From the NCBI GenBank assembly GCA_009823505.1, contig VZQC01010984.1, positions 5,079,356 to 5,143,355 on the forward strand: a DNA stretch of 64,000 bases, written 5' to 3'. Source of the DNA: Rhizomys pruinosus. Lineage: Eukaryota > Chordata > Mammalia > Rodentia > Spalacidae. A model generated the notes under the pieces. The model was not told the DNA's origin. It saw only the letters and a list, made by a program, of their open reading frames with translations, and did not search any database. The position numbers were made by a program, and so were the translations under genes. Shown here piece by piece: positions 20,944 through 30,517 of the stretch; position 1 is the stretch's first letter; each line of letters opens with the position of its first letter.

Positions 20944-21294
20944 CTTTATAAATATCTTTAAAGTAAACTAGAACTTTGATTTGTTTGGGTGATTCCAGGC
21001 TGTAGCATGATTTTTACTCAGGAGTTTGATTAGTCACATTAGTACAGTTACTGTTTCATGTCTGATACTGCAACAGGATTTATCATTTTAATATACATAT
21101 ATGTTGATGGAAAGTAGATGATGGATAAAGTTCCTGAAAAACAAATTTCAGAATAATTTAAAAATAAAAGTTTCAAGTTACACAGTTTGCATTTCTTATT
21201 TTTAAAGGAAAAATCATGAAATATTGAAACAAGGTACCAAGTGTCAGATACTTTCTACACTAAATTTACATGAATATTTCATTCTGTTCTTTAT

Positions 21295-21447
21295 TTTTTA
21301 ATTTTTGTTTCATATTTAATTATATGCATGTGTGAGGTGCCCATGGAGGCCAGAAGGTGGCATCAAACACCCTCAAGCTGGCATTGCAGGCCAGTGTGAC
21401 CCAAATCTGGGTGCTGGAACCCAAGCTCAGGTCTTCTGCAAGAGCAG
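21295..21447 (-). mobile_element. Old B2-type SINE, antisense
   Basis: 'catgtgtgaggtgcccatgg', 'aggccagaaggtggcatcaa', 'ctgggtgctggaacccaagc', 'tcaggtcttctgcaagagca' read as a reversed, diverged B2. 21448-22112 beyond it is AT-rich without a recognised feature. Confidence 0.75.
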
Positions 21448-22125
21448 TATTACTTGATTTTAACATTTTTCGTGATAGCTCCTTATCATCTATGAAACAG
21501 TATGTTACTTCATTGTATGTCATATGCTCTACCTACTTAACCTATTTCTGGACCCTTCTGTAACCTTCCTCTCCATGTTTATACTAAAGAAATGAAGAAC
21601 TGCCTTTCTAATATGTTCTAGTTTATTCACAATTGTAAGGAGAAAGGTTTGACTTTGAGAAAAATGTAGATTTCAATACATTATTTAAACCAAGCCATTA
21701 GAATTAAAGATCTTTTAGGACAGATCAGTGGTCTTTGAAGTCTAGGTATCTTACAAGAGTCTGTTAGATGTATCTGCAGGACCTGTTTCATAATACAGAA
21801 TGGTGGTTGCTTTTTAGAAGCTGCAGGGAAAGAACAGTTAATCCCCATCTTGTGATTTCTCAGAAGAGCTTAGAATTTGGGGACTAAAAGAAATTTAATT
21901 AATGCTAGGAAAAACAAAGAAACAAAACTGGAAAGAGAAGTGGTGCAGTAGTATTAAGCGGGGTGTGTAACATGTAATTTGCATCTGCCCTGGCAAGCTT
22001 CCACGGGCTCATTCAGTTCAACTTAGATGTTTCCTCTGGTAGTTTTTGGGTTCACTCAGGTACTCCCTTCTCTGCTTCCACTATTTTTGGATTATAACTC
22101 TTAGATTAGCTTTCTGTTACTATTC

Positions 22126-22257
22126 CTTTTTTTTTTGGGGGGGGGTCTTTTTTGAGACAGGGTCTCCCTGTAGCCCTAGCTGTCCTGGAACTCACTCTGT
22201 AGACCAGGCTGGCCTTGAACTCACAAAGATCCGCTTGCCTCTGCCTCCCAAGTGCTG
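22126..22257 (-). mobile_element. B1 SINE, antisense, with 13-bp duplication
   Basis: Flanked by TCTGTTACTATTC at 22113-22125 and 22258-22270 (exact). The B1 5' end is missing: the copy stops at 'cccaagtgct'. Confidence 0.95.
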
Positions 22258-22288
22258 TCTGTTACTATTCTTAAAAAGCCCTTGAAAT

Positions 22289-22441
22289 AGCTGGGCGTGG
22301 TGGCACACACCTTTAATCCTAGCACTCGGGAGGCAGAGGCAGGCAGATCTTTGTGAGTTCAAGGCCAGCCTGGTCTACAGAGCGAGTTCCAGGACAGCTG
22401 GGGCCACAGGGAGACCCTGTCTTGAAAAGACAAAAAGAAGT
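22289..22441 (+). mobile_element. B1 SINE
   Basis: Full-length: 'gctgggcgtggtggcacaca', 'gcactcgggaggcagaggca', 'gtgagttcaaggccagcctg', 'agaccctgtcttgaaaagac'. 'TTGAAATA' occurs on both sides. Confidence 0.95.
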
Positions 22442-22475
22442 CTTTGAAATAATCCCCTTTAAAAAAGGACAGTTT

Positions 22476-22652
22476 GCCGGGCGTGGTGGCACATGCCTTT
22501 AGTCCTAGCACTTGGGAGGCAGAGGCAGGCGGATCTTTGTGAGTTCAAGGCCAGCCTGGTCTACAGAGTGAGTTCCAGGACAGCTGGGGCTACAGGGAGA
22601 CCCGTCCCAAAAAGACCAAAAAACAAAGAAAAACACCAAAAAAAAAAAAAAA
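22476..22652 (+). mobile_element. B1 SINE, first of two at one target site
   Basis: Full-length B1 with a long A-rich tail. Preceded by GGACAGTTT (22467-22475) and followed by GAACAGTTG (22653-22661). Confidence 0.93.
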
Positions 22653-22661
22653 GAACAGTTG

Positions 22662-22805
22662 GCCGGCAATGGGTTGACAACCCCTTTACCCACACTTAGG
22701 AGGCAGAGGCAAGTGGATCTTTGAGTTCAAGGCCAGCCTGGATTGATCCAGGCCAGCTAGGACGAACAAGGGAGACCCTGTCTCAAAAACACCAAAAAAA
22801 AAAAA
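22662..22805 (+). mobile_element. B1 SINE, diverged, second at the same target site
   Basis: Starts 'gccggcaatgggttgac', keeps 'aggaggcagaggcaagtgga' and 'agaccctgtctcaaaaacac', and is followed by GGACAGTTT (22806-22814). Confidence 0.85.
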
Positions 22806-23000
22806 GGACAGTTTATTGTGGCTCACAGTCTTGGGTGCTTCGTTCAGTTCATGGTCAGTTGGCTGCTTTTTCTAAGCCTGTGGGAAGCATATGGTGGGGC
22901 AAGCTGCTCACCCTATAGCAGTTGAGAAGTAAAGAGGAAAACAAGAGACGTGTCCCATCGTCAAGACCACAAGCCAGTGTTAAACTTCACGCTAGGCACC
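22806..23000 (+). repeat. Rodent interspersed repeat fragment
   Basis: 'tttattgtggctcacagtct', 'ttcagttcatggtcagttgg' and 'gcaagctgctcaccctatag' resemble a common non-coding rodent repeat; a related copy is at 42125-42420. Confidence 0.4.
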
Positions 23001-24434
23001 AATAGCGACTCGTCATGGTTCGTAGTTCTAGTGGTCTTCAGACTTCATAACCACTGGGCTTGTTGGAAGCACTAATGGATTTCTCATTCATTACATTAGG
23101 GCTCAAGAATTTGTTTATGCAGGGTAACTTTATTGCTGTTTTAAGACTATTTTAGAAACATTGAGATGAACTGCTTGCTTCTGGAAAGCAAAGTGGAATG
23201 CATCATTTTATGTTTCAGACAGAAGTGTCTGGAAAACATTCAAATGCTGATTGTTTGATTATATGAAGAAAGAAATTAGTGAATAAATTATTACGAACCT
23301 TTGATATTCTCCAGTTTGAATTTTTCTATTTACTGAAAACATCTATAAAATGCAAATGCAGCATAAGTACAAAACAGGCTGCACAGAAATTCCTGAAGCA
23401 AATCAGAAATTGTTTCAATAAAATAAAAACGTCTTCATATAATTTATTTATAAGATTATTAAAATCTCTAGAGTATACATATGGATGGAGAGAGGAAAGC
23501 TGACCTGTGGAATTCATCTTGGGAAATTAGTGGACCAGGAAGGCATGGGGGGTACAAAGCCCTTTTTGTGGTCTGAGTCCCTTGAGCAGGGAACAGTTTG
23601 ATAGTCCTTGGGTAGAACAGATGGGGTTCCTGGCCATTGCCCTGCCCACCTCAACACAGAGATCCCAGCTCTTAGTAGGTACTTTGGCCTGGTGGGGTGG
23701 GAGCCTATGAATTGGAAATGGTGCTTAATCTTGATAAATCCACCTACACATGTGTGTGCATATCACTCACCCCTGGGCATATACCTACCCACAAACAAAA
23801 GGTTATAAAGAATCAAAAAAAAAAAAAAACCAAAAAAACAAAAAAAAAAAAAACGTTAGTTTTGTTGTTCTAGTTACTGTCATTTTACTTCGTGGTCAGA
23901 ATTGCTAAAAGTGATCTTATACTACTTCCTCTGCTGCCTCTTCGCTCATTAATGTTCCTAGTCCTTTATTGCTGTTCCCCACCCAACACTCCCTTAGTGG
24001 CTACTCTGTAGCTACCGCAGTGATCACTGTGATAGTATCTGTCTTTCACTGTGATCTTGGCTAGACCAATTCTGATTGCAGTGAGGCATGATTTGTCTGA
24101 ACATGTTAGAATATTCATCTCTCTTACCTCAGACTGCTCAGGAATAGGACACCCAGGTCTGAGCCAGCCAAATGGGCTCAGGGGTACGTGCTGACCTAAG
24201 GCAATGATTAGAGTGGATCTCTGTATTCATTTCAATTTTCAGGAAGGAAAAGTGATGTTCAGAAACTTCTCCACTTTAGTGCCATGACATACTAGTCAGC
24301 TCCCATAGTAAAGCAGGGAGTTGGAAGAGTTAAAGCCAAAAAAACCTGCAGAAAAGTAGGTCTAGAACCTGATCAGTTAAGTGCCTCGTGTCTAACTTGT
24401 CAATCGACCTTTTAGTTACACCTGTAAATATCCT
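23001..24434. other. Intergenic sequence
   Basis: Between Znf770 and Aqr. Holds an A-rich tract at 23814-23854 and a possible antisense MIR relic around 24225-24320. No gene recognised. Confidence 0.5.
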
Positions 24435-25168
24435 TGGCTTTTTTTAATTTTTTTTATGTGGATGAGTATATTGTCTGCATATATGTAAGTGCACCAGGTC
24501 ATGTGTTGATGGCAAAAGCATAAATTTCACCTCAAAGGGGATAAGAGATGGTTTATTCTAGAGTCAATATACATGACCATGGACTAGGAACAAAGATTCA
24601 GGTTACCCCAAATTCCATGTTCCAACGTGGTAACAGTTCTTATAGTAACAGAACAAAGAAAAGTCATAAATCAAGACACCTTTCAAATACATTGATGGAA
24701 ACATTAAGTAGGCAGTTACGGCAAGAGAGAAGTCTCAGCTATAGGCCTCAGATGCTGTGATACTCAACCTTTCTGGTAGCTGATGGCTTCCTAAGTTAAT
24801 ACACTCCAAAAGGTTGTTATCTGTCAGTCACAGGATGATGTTAGGTTAGAAACAAAGGTGGGCAAGGACATGGTGCTAAAGATAGCCTGAGATAAATGGT
24901 AATTAGGCAATGGACCTGCAACATTCCCAACTCCACAGTCACATTAGTGTTAATTAGTTGCTCAGCCTTGCAGGAAGTTCAAGACGCGGGATTTTTTCTG
25001 GGATCTTTCATTCTTATGTGCAGTGAACAGGAGAACAGAAGAGGGTGTTGGACGCCCCTGGACCTGGAGTTATGGATGGTTGTTAACCATTTGGATGCTG
25101 GGAATCAGTCCTGGGTACTCTGCAAGATCACTTAGTGCTGTTAACCACTGAACCTTCTCTACAGCCTT
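24435..25168 (-). mobile_element. B2-type SINE, antisense, split by an insert
   Basis: 3' part at 24435-24505 ('gagtatattgtctgcatata', 'gtgcaccaggtcatgtg'), remainder at 25016-25168 ('gaacagaagagggtgttgga', 'gatgctgggaatcagtcctg', 'aaccttctctacagcc'). The two parts join into one element once the 510-bp insert is removed. Confidence 0.75.
24506..25015 (-). mobile_element. LTR-like insert of 510 bp inside a B2
   Basis: Flanked by ATGTG on both sides (24501-24505 and 25016-25020), as a 5-bp target-site duplication. The minus strand carries AATAAA (complement of 'tttatt' at 24552-24557) close to its end and an LTR-like length. The ends are not clean TG...CA, so the family is uncertain. No coding sequence. 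Confidence 0.45.
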
Positions 25169-25349
25169 GTCTTTTTAAGCCAGCTTATTTCAGGTTTACT
25201 TTTTCTTGTAACAATAAAATATCCCTACTAGTAATGATCACCTACACTCTTCCTAATTGCCCAATTCGCGATCTTTTTGAAATTCTTGGCCTTTTAAATT
25301 TCATGGAAATGTTTAACACTGATGACAACCTTGTCTTCTGAAGCCCTTG

Positions 25350-25591
25350 CTTTTTTTTATTTTTTATTTTTTTATTTTTTTGTATGTGTATGAATGTACT
25401 GTCTGCATGTAGGTTTGTGCACCCGTGTCCTGCAATGCGACGGAGGTCAGAAGAGGGTCTCAGATTCCCCTGGAACTGGAGTTCTCCTGGAATTGGAGCT
25501 ACAGACGGTTTTCAGCCGCCATCTGGGTGCCGGGGATCAAACCCGGGTCCTCTGCAAGAGCGGTCGGCGCTCTTAACCGCTAGGCTATCTC

Positions 25592-25594
<3 letters not shown>
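25350..25594 (-). mobile_element. B2 SINE, antisense, duplicated-17-mer type
   Basis: 'gtactgtctgcatgtaggtt', 'cccctggaactggagttctc', 'ctggaattggagctacagac', 'cgctcttaaccgctaggcta'. First unit of the SINE pile-up at 25350-26287. Confidence 0.95.
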
Positions 25595-25623
<29 letters not shown>

Positions 25624-25690
25624 TATTTTTTTTTTTTGGTCTTTTTGGGATAGGGTTTTCCTGTATCTCTTTCTGTCCTGGAACTCACTC
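25595..25690 (-). mobile_element. (ATT)n tract and B1 fragment, antisense
   Basis: (ATT)9 at about 25596-25622, then a B1 3'-half fragment 'ggtctttttgggatagggtt' ending at 'cctggaactcactc'. Confidence 0.8.
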
Positions 25691-25841
25691 TTTTTTTTTT
25701 TTTGTCTTTTTGAGACAGGGTCTCCCTGTAGCCCCAGCTGTCCTGGAACTCTGTAGACCAGGCTGGCCTTGAACTCACAAAGATCCGCGTGCCTCTGCCT
25801 CCCAAGTGCTAGGATTAAAGGCGTGTGCCACCACGCCCGGC
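25691..25841 (-). mobile_element. B1 SINE, antisense
   Basis: Poly(T), 'gagacagggtctccctgtag', a short deletion before 'ctgtagaccaggctggcctt', ending 'gccaccacgcccggc'. It interrupts the fragment before it. Confidence 0.95.
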
Positions 25842-26072
25842 ATTTATTTATTTCTTTATGTGTATCAATGTACTGTCTGCATGCAGGTTTGTGCACCCAT
25901 GTCGTGCAATGCCGCGGAGGTCAGAAGAGGGTGTCGGATTCCCCTGGAACTGGAGTTCTCCTGGAATTGGGGTTTCAGACGGTTCTCAGCCGCCATGTGG
26001 TGCTGGGGATCGAACCCGGGTCCTCTGCAAGAGCAGTCGGTGCTCTTAACTGCTAGGCCATCTCTCCAGCCC
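25842..26072 (-). mobile_element. B2 SINE, antisense, duplicated-17-mer type
   Basis: 'gtactgtctgcatgcaggtt', 'ctggagttctcctggaattg', 'ggatcgaacccgggtcctct', 'ggccatctctccagccc'. Confidence 0.95.
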
Positions 26073-26287
26073 TCTATTTATTATTTTTTATGTGTATGAA
26101 TGTACTGTCTGCATGTAAGTTTGTGCACCCGTGTTGTGCAATGCCGCGGAGGTCAGAGGAGGGCATCAGATTCCCCTGGAACTGGAGTTAAAGACAGTTC
26201 AGCCGCCAAGTGGGTGCTGGGAATCGAACCCCGGTCCTCTGCAAGAGCAGTTGGTGCTCTTAACCTCTGAGCCATCTCTCTAGCCCC
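26073..26287 (-). mobile_element. B2 SINE, antisense, single-17-mer type
   Basis: Directly abuts the preceding B2. 'cctggaactggagttaaaga' shows no 17-bp duplication. Ends 'gagccatctctctagcccc'. Confidence 0.95.
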
Positions 26288-26582
26288 GCTCTTGTTTCTT
26301 AACTGCAGTTCCTTTGCTTTTTTTATTTATCAAACACATTAAAGAAAACTTATAAAGAAATATATTTGATACATACTTATTTTAGAAAACAAAAACTATA
26401 TGTCACAGCTTAGACACATGAGTCAATAAGAAGATAGATGTGGGAATGACTTTTACTATTGGACATAATCTGGATTAATGACTTTTAATAAACCCCAGCA
26501 AAACTGTGTGCTCTTGTGTCTTGTGACCTTGGCACCTGATTTCCATTCTAAGCAACCTCAATCTGGTCCTCCACCCAAAATA

Positions 26583-26622
26583 GAATGAATGAATGAATGA
26601 ATGAATGAATGAATGAATGAAA
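26583..26622 (+). repeat. (GAAT)n microsatellite
   Basis: About nine and a half GAAT units. Confidence 0.96.
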
Positions 26623-26831
26623 GTACCTTTGAGAATTACCATATCAAAGGCAGAAAGGAAGTGGCTCATCTTCATTAGACTCAGTGAAGGTTGGGAAGGA
26701 AATACTACCTTAGATCAATGAGATATTCTAGAACTGGGTTTGAGAAGGCTGGATGATCTGTTAAGATTAGGGTAGGGCCAAGCTTGTGCTTCCCCAGTTG
26801 AAGCTGGAAAAACCACTTTGAATTAAATTAT

Positions 26832-26851
26832 GGGTGGGGCTGGGGCTGGGG
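26832..26851 (+). repeat. G-quadruplex motif (GGGGCT repeats)
   Basis: GGGTGGGGCTGGGGCTGGGG: four G-runs of at least three with loops of one or two bases. Intergenic. Confidence 0.85.
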
Positions 26852-26934
26852 CTGGATTTGGGACACCACTCTAGGACAGAGTTCCAGCAGACAGGTCCAG
26901 GATACAAATGGTTTAGAGGGTCTGCCAAGTTCAG

Positions 26935-27030
26935 GCTCTTCTGACCTCTGCGGGATTGCACGACACGGGTGCACAGACCTGCATGCAGACAGTACATTCA
27001 TACACATAAAGAATAAATAAAATTTTAAAA
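26935..27030 (+). mobile_element. B2 SINE, 5'-truncated
   Basis: 'ctcttctgacctctgcggga', 'acgacacgggtgcacagacc', 'cagacagtacattcatacac', then an AATAAA-rich tail. Confidence 0.9.
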
Positions 27031-27351
27031 AACGAAATTTGAGAGTCTTATTTGTTCATATAATTATAATCTTGGCATAGTGGACATTGCAAAGAGGGAG
27101 GCAGAAATTGCTTATAATACTACATTTTGTTATAGACCTGGTGGGTACTAAAAATCACAACCATTCACATAAAAAAAAAAAGCAACATATTATCTGGAGC
27201 TAATTGATCTACTGGCCTCTTGGCCACTTGATCATTACATAAAGTATGAATTTAACAAACAGCTAAATTGAAAATAAAACATTACCACCTAGATTTCTTC
27301 CTGCTACCTCAAGTTTTCTGTATATAATAAAATCATCTTTCCTTTTCTGTT
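27031..27351. other. Intergenic sequence
   Basis: AT-rich, nothing recognised. Confidence 0.5.
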
Positions 27352-27576
27352 TAAAAATATTTTATTATTTTTATTTTATGCGTATGAGTGTATTTGCTTC
27401 ATGTATATACATGCACCCATGTCGTGCAATGCCTGCAGAGGTCAGAAGAGGGTGTCAGATCCCCTGTAACTAGAGTTACAGATGATTGTTAGCTGCCATG
27501 TGGAGGCTGGGAATTGAACCCAGTTCCTCTGCAAAAACAGCCAGTGCTCTTAACTACTAAGCCATCTCTCCAGCTC
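27352..27576 (-). mobile_element. B2 SINE, antisense, diverged
   Basis: 'catgcacccatgtcgtgcaa', 'gaggtcagaagagggtgtca', 'ggctgggaattgaacccagt', 'ccatctctccagctcc'. Single-17-mer type. 27577-27976 beyond it is unique-looking. Confidence 0.93.
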
Positions 27577-27991
27577 CATCTTTCCTTTCAGACTTATTCT
27601 CCCTCTGTATTGTCTGTGGGCTCTATGGCTCCTCCATTCTTTAACTACTCAGAGTGAATTTATCTCTCCATTGTCTTACACATTTGTTCCTTTCTTTACG
27701 TTGTTCTTGTAGAAACTCACTAGGAACTTTCCACTTTAACCTAAGATTTGGAGCAATCCTTTACCTGATATTCCCACCCTTATGTTGTTAGCTATTCCAA
27801 CCTATCTAAAATACTTCTTAAAATACATCTTCCAAAACTAATTTCAACCTATGGCTTCACATCATCTTCTACAATAGACAATCTTTCCCATAGGTTTCAA
27901 GCATCATTGATTATTCCTAATATTTTTCAAGCATCAACTGCTTCCAAGGTTTTATTCCTTAACTATAGTGAGGCATAGAAATAGGAGTTTC

Positions 27992-28206
27992 GGGGCTGGA
28001 GAGATGGCCTAGTGGTTAAGAGTGCCGACTGCTCTTGCAGAGGACCTGGGTTCGATCCCCAGCACTCACATGGCAGCTGAAAACGGTCTTTAGCTCCAGT
28101 TCTAGGGGAATCCGACACCCTCTTCTGACCTCCACGGCATTGCATGACATGGGTGCACAGACCTACATGCAGACAGTACATTCATACACATACGAAAATA
28201 AAATAA
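27992..28206 (+). mobile_element. B2 SINE with exact 15-bp duplication
   Basis: AGAAATAGGAGTTTC at 27977-27991 and 28207-28221. Full-length from 'ggggctggagagatggccta' to an AATAAA-containing tail. Single-17-mer type. Confidence 0.97.
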
Positions 28207-28468
28207 AGAAATAGGAGTTTCATCTTATCAAGATTCATCATTTAAGCCATTAGAAAAATCTTGTCTTACTGTTCTATAGACACTAAATTTGGAAATAAGA
28301 TATCAGTAGTTATCTATATTTAAAATCTGTTGCATTTAAAATGATGATCATGCAAACTTTACACTTTATAAAGAAACAATAGATTATAGAGGGTCAAAAG
28401 ACTACATTCATGCATTTAATCTCCAGACACACGGTTACTTTGTTTCTTCTTTCACACTATTCATTTCT

Positions 28469-28692
28469 TTTCTTTTTTTTTTTTAATTTTTATTTATTTC
28501 TGTATGTGTACGAATGTACTGTCTGCATGCAAGTCTGTGCACCCGTGTCGTGCAATGCCGCGGAGGTCAGAAGTGGGTGCCGGATTCCCCTGGAGCTGGA
28601 GTTCTCCTGGAATTGGAGTTTCAGACGGTTCTCAGCCGCCATGTGGGTGCTGGGGATCGAACCCGGGTCCTCTGCAAGAGCGGTCGGCGCTT
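28469..28692 (-). mobile_element. B2 SINE, antisense, with 15-bp duplication
   Basis: ACACTATTCATTTCT at 28454-28468 and 28693-28707. The first 30 or so bases of the B2 head are missing. Duplicated-17-mer type. Confidence 0.96.
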
Positions 28693-28879
28693 ACACTATT
28701 CATTTCTGAGCAGGTCATTATATATTATCAAATTCAAAAGAGACAATGGTGCTTACAGTCTCCTGCAAGTATTTATCTCCAGAGTGCTTACTAGAGATAA
28801 CTATTTAATCCCTGTGGGGATTTGTAAAATAGTGTGTGTGAGTTTGCAAAACTGGGAAGAAGAAAGTACTCAAATTTGA

Positions 28880-29610
28880 ATGGGCAAAAAAATCTGAAGA
28901 AATGTTTCCCTAAATAAGATAAGTGAATAACAAACACATGAAAAGATGTTCAATCAATGTCATTAGTTATTAGAGAAATGCAAATTTTAGCCACCTCACA
29001 TACCTATTTAAATGGCTAAAACTTTAAAATATGACCATATTTAATGTTGGTGAGGATGAGAAGAAAAGCATCTCCTATGCTAGTGCTATTCAAGTACTTC
29101 TTGAAAGACAGTAATTTCTTAAAAAGGTAAACATACATATGAATGACCTAGCCATTTCACTCTTCTGTGGTTACTGGAAAAGAAATTACCATCAACAGAT
29201 TAATAGATTAAGGAACTATGGTATGTCTGAAAATGGGCATAATTATGAAATAGTATTAAGAAGAAACAAATTAAAAAGCAATGAAGTTGCATCTCAAAGT
29301 AATTTTGCTGAGTGAACAAAGAAAAAACATCGTAGTGCTTACATAAAATTCTCTAAATTAATGAATAGTGACAAAGAGGCTCAGTGTTCCAGGAATGGAT
29401 CATAAAAAAGAGTGCTGAAAGAAACTGATTGCACAAGGACACATGGTAATTTTTAAGGGCATTTAAGTCCATAGTGTCTCTGATATTGTCATGATTTTGG
29501 TGATAGATGTGCTTTCCTAGATGGATAGCTTCGTCAAAATGTAGAGATTTTTACATTCTAAATATGCATAATTTATTGTATGTCAATACCAATCAATACA
29601 ACTGTTAAAA
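28880..29610 (+). repeat. Old LINE-1 3'-end fragment
   Basis: 'acatgaaaagatgttcaatc', 'gttattagagaaatgcaaat', 'gttggtgaggatgagaagaa' follow the C-terminal end of L1 ORF2 at nucleotide level. The 3' part ('ggtgatagatgtgctttcct', 'attgtatgtcaatacc') fits an old mammalian L1 3' UTR. All frames broken. Confidence 0.6.
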
Positions 29611-29695
29611 GACATACAAAACTTGAATGACAGAAAATGTTTTTATATACTACAGCTTTAAGGGTTGAAAGAAACCCTAAATCTATCTACCTATT

Positions 29696-29697
29696 AA

Positions 29698-29742
<45 letters not shown>

Positions 29743-29836
29743 CTTTTCGAAGCAGGGTCTCCCTGCAGCCTCAGCTATCCTGGAACTCACTATGTAAACC
29801 AGGCTGCCAGACTGGTGTGCACCACCACGACTGGCC
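29696..29836 (-). mobile_element. (AAAT)n and internally deleted B1, antisense
   Basis: About eleven AAAT units (29696-29740), then B1 text 'cagggtctccctgcagcctc', 'tatgtaaaccaggctgcc', with the middle lost before 'ggtgtgcaccaccacgactg'. Confidence 0.8.
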
Positions 29837-29879
29837 CTAAATCTCTATTCTTTGGAAAAATAACCATTTATGAATTTTA

Positions 29880-30061
29880 GTTGTATATGTTTCACTGTAT
29901 TACCAGCTTGTGTGTAAAGGTGTTGCCCAAGGAGGTCAGAAGAGGACACTGTATCTTCTGGAACAAGATTTACAGACAATTGTTAGTCCCCATGTGGGTA
30001 CTGGGAATTAACCCCGGTCCTCTGCAAGAGCAGCCTTTACCGCTGATCCATCTCTCCAGCC
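29880..30061 (-). mobile_element. Old B2-type SINE, antisense
   Basis: 'gcccaaggaggtcagaagag', 'ccccatgtgggtactgggaa', 'ttaaccccggtcctctgcaa', 'gatccatctctccagcccc'. Confidence 0.88.
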
Positions 30062-30246
30062 CCTGAGTCTATCCTGACTCTCACTTCTACAAACCACAAG
30101 AAACTTGTCCCAGCCAGCAACCACCACCTGCCAGCCGCATTACCCAAGCCTGCGCGATGGATCATTTCTCTCTTCCTTCCATTAGGAGGCGATAACGGAA
30201 CGATAAACGTTGCTGGCTCTCTAGCATAAGCTTAACACTTGCAATG

Positions 30247-30277
30247 ACTTCCGGCCACATTAGTTCTGCTTCCGGGG
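30247..30277 (+). promoter_or_regulatory. Aqr: Pair of ETS-type sites
   Basis: ACTTCCGG (30247-30254) and GCTTCCGG (30268-30275), 21 bp apart, in the same orientation and face of the helix. ETS-family factors such as GABP and ELK use such sites in housekeeping promoters. Confidence 0.55.
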
Positions 30278-30442
30278 CAACATTGGGACGCCGTACGGGT
30301 TCCCGGTGGAACTGCGAAGCTCCAGTCTATCCCGGCCGGGTGGTTCTCGCACCAGGCTGTGTGCTGCTTCTGCTGCTACGTAAAGCCTTCGTGAGTGCGG
30401 CTGGCGACTGAGGTGTGCTCGGAGCGGAAGGACCGGGCTGCG

Positions 30443-30517
30443 ATGGCCGCCCCGGCGCAGCCTAAGAAAATCGTGGCGCCCACGGTGTCACAGATCAACG
30501 CGGAGTTCGTAACCCAG
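30443..30517 (+). CDS. Aqr: Aqr coding exon 1
   Basis: Residues 1-25, phase 0 end at CAG|GTAAGC. Highly conserved N-terminus with a basic PKK patch. Confidence 0.96.

Larger units (their letters stand above)
17226..20960 (+). other. Znf770: Probable Znf770 3' UTR
   Basis: No other gene starts before 30 kb. AT-rich sequence follows the stop codon, and two poly(A) signals lie at 20831 and 20938, the latter followed by a GT-rich stretch. The block 17900-19410 is clearly more GC-rich and holds L2- and MIR-like relics, unlike 17226-17760 and 19430-20960. The UTR may therefore end earlier, or the middle block may be an insertion or an assembly join at the N at 19411. Confidence 0.5.

Noticed and set aside
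25384..26099. Several recurrent frames with similar peptides (also near 28500, 45100, 47900, 50450, 61400)
   Set aside because: They are all translations of B2 SINEs in one frame or the other, so the similarity is due to the repeat and not to a gene family.
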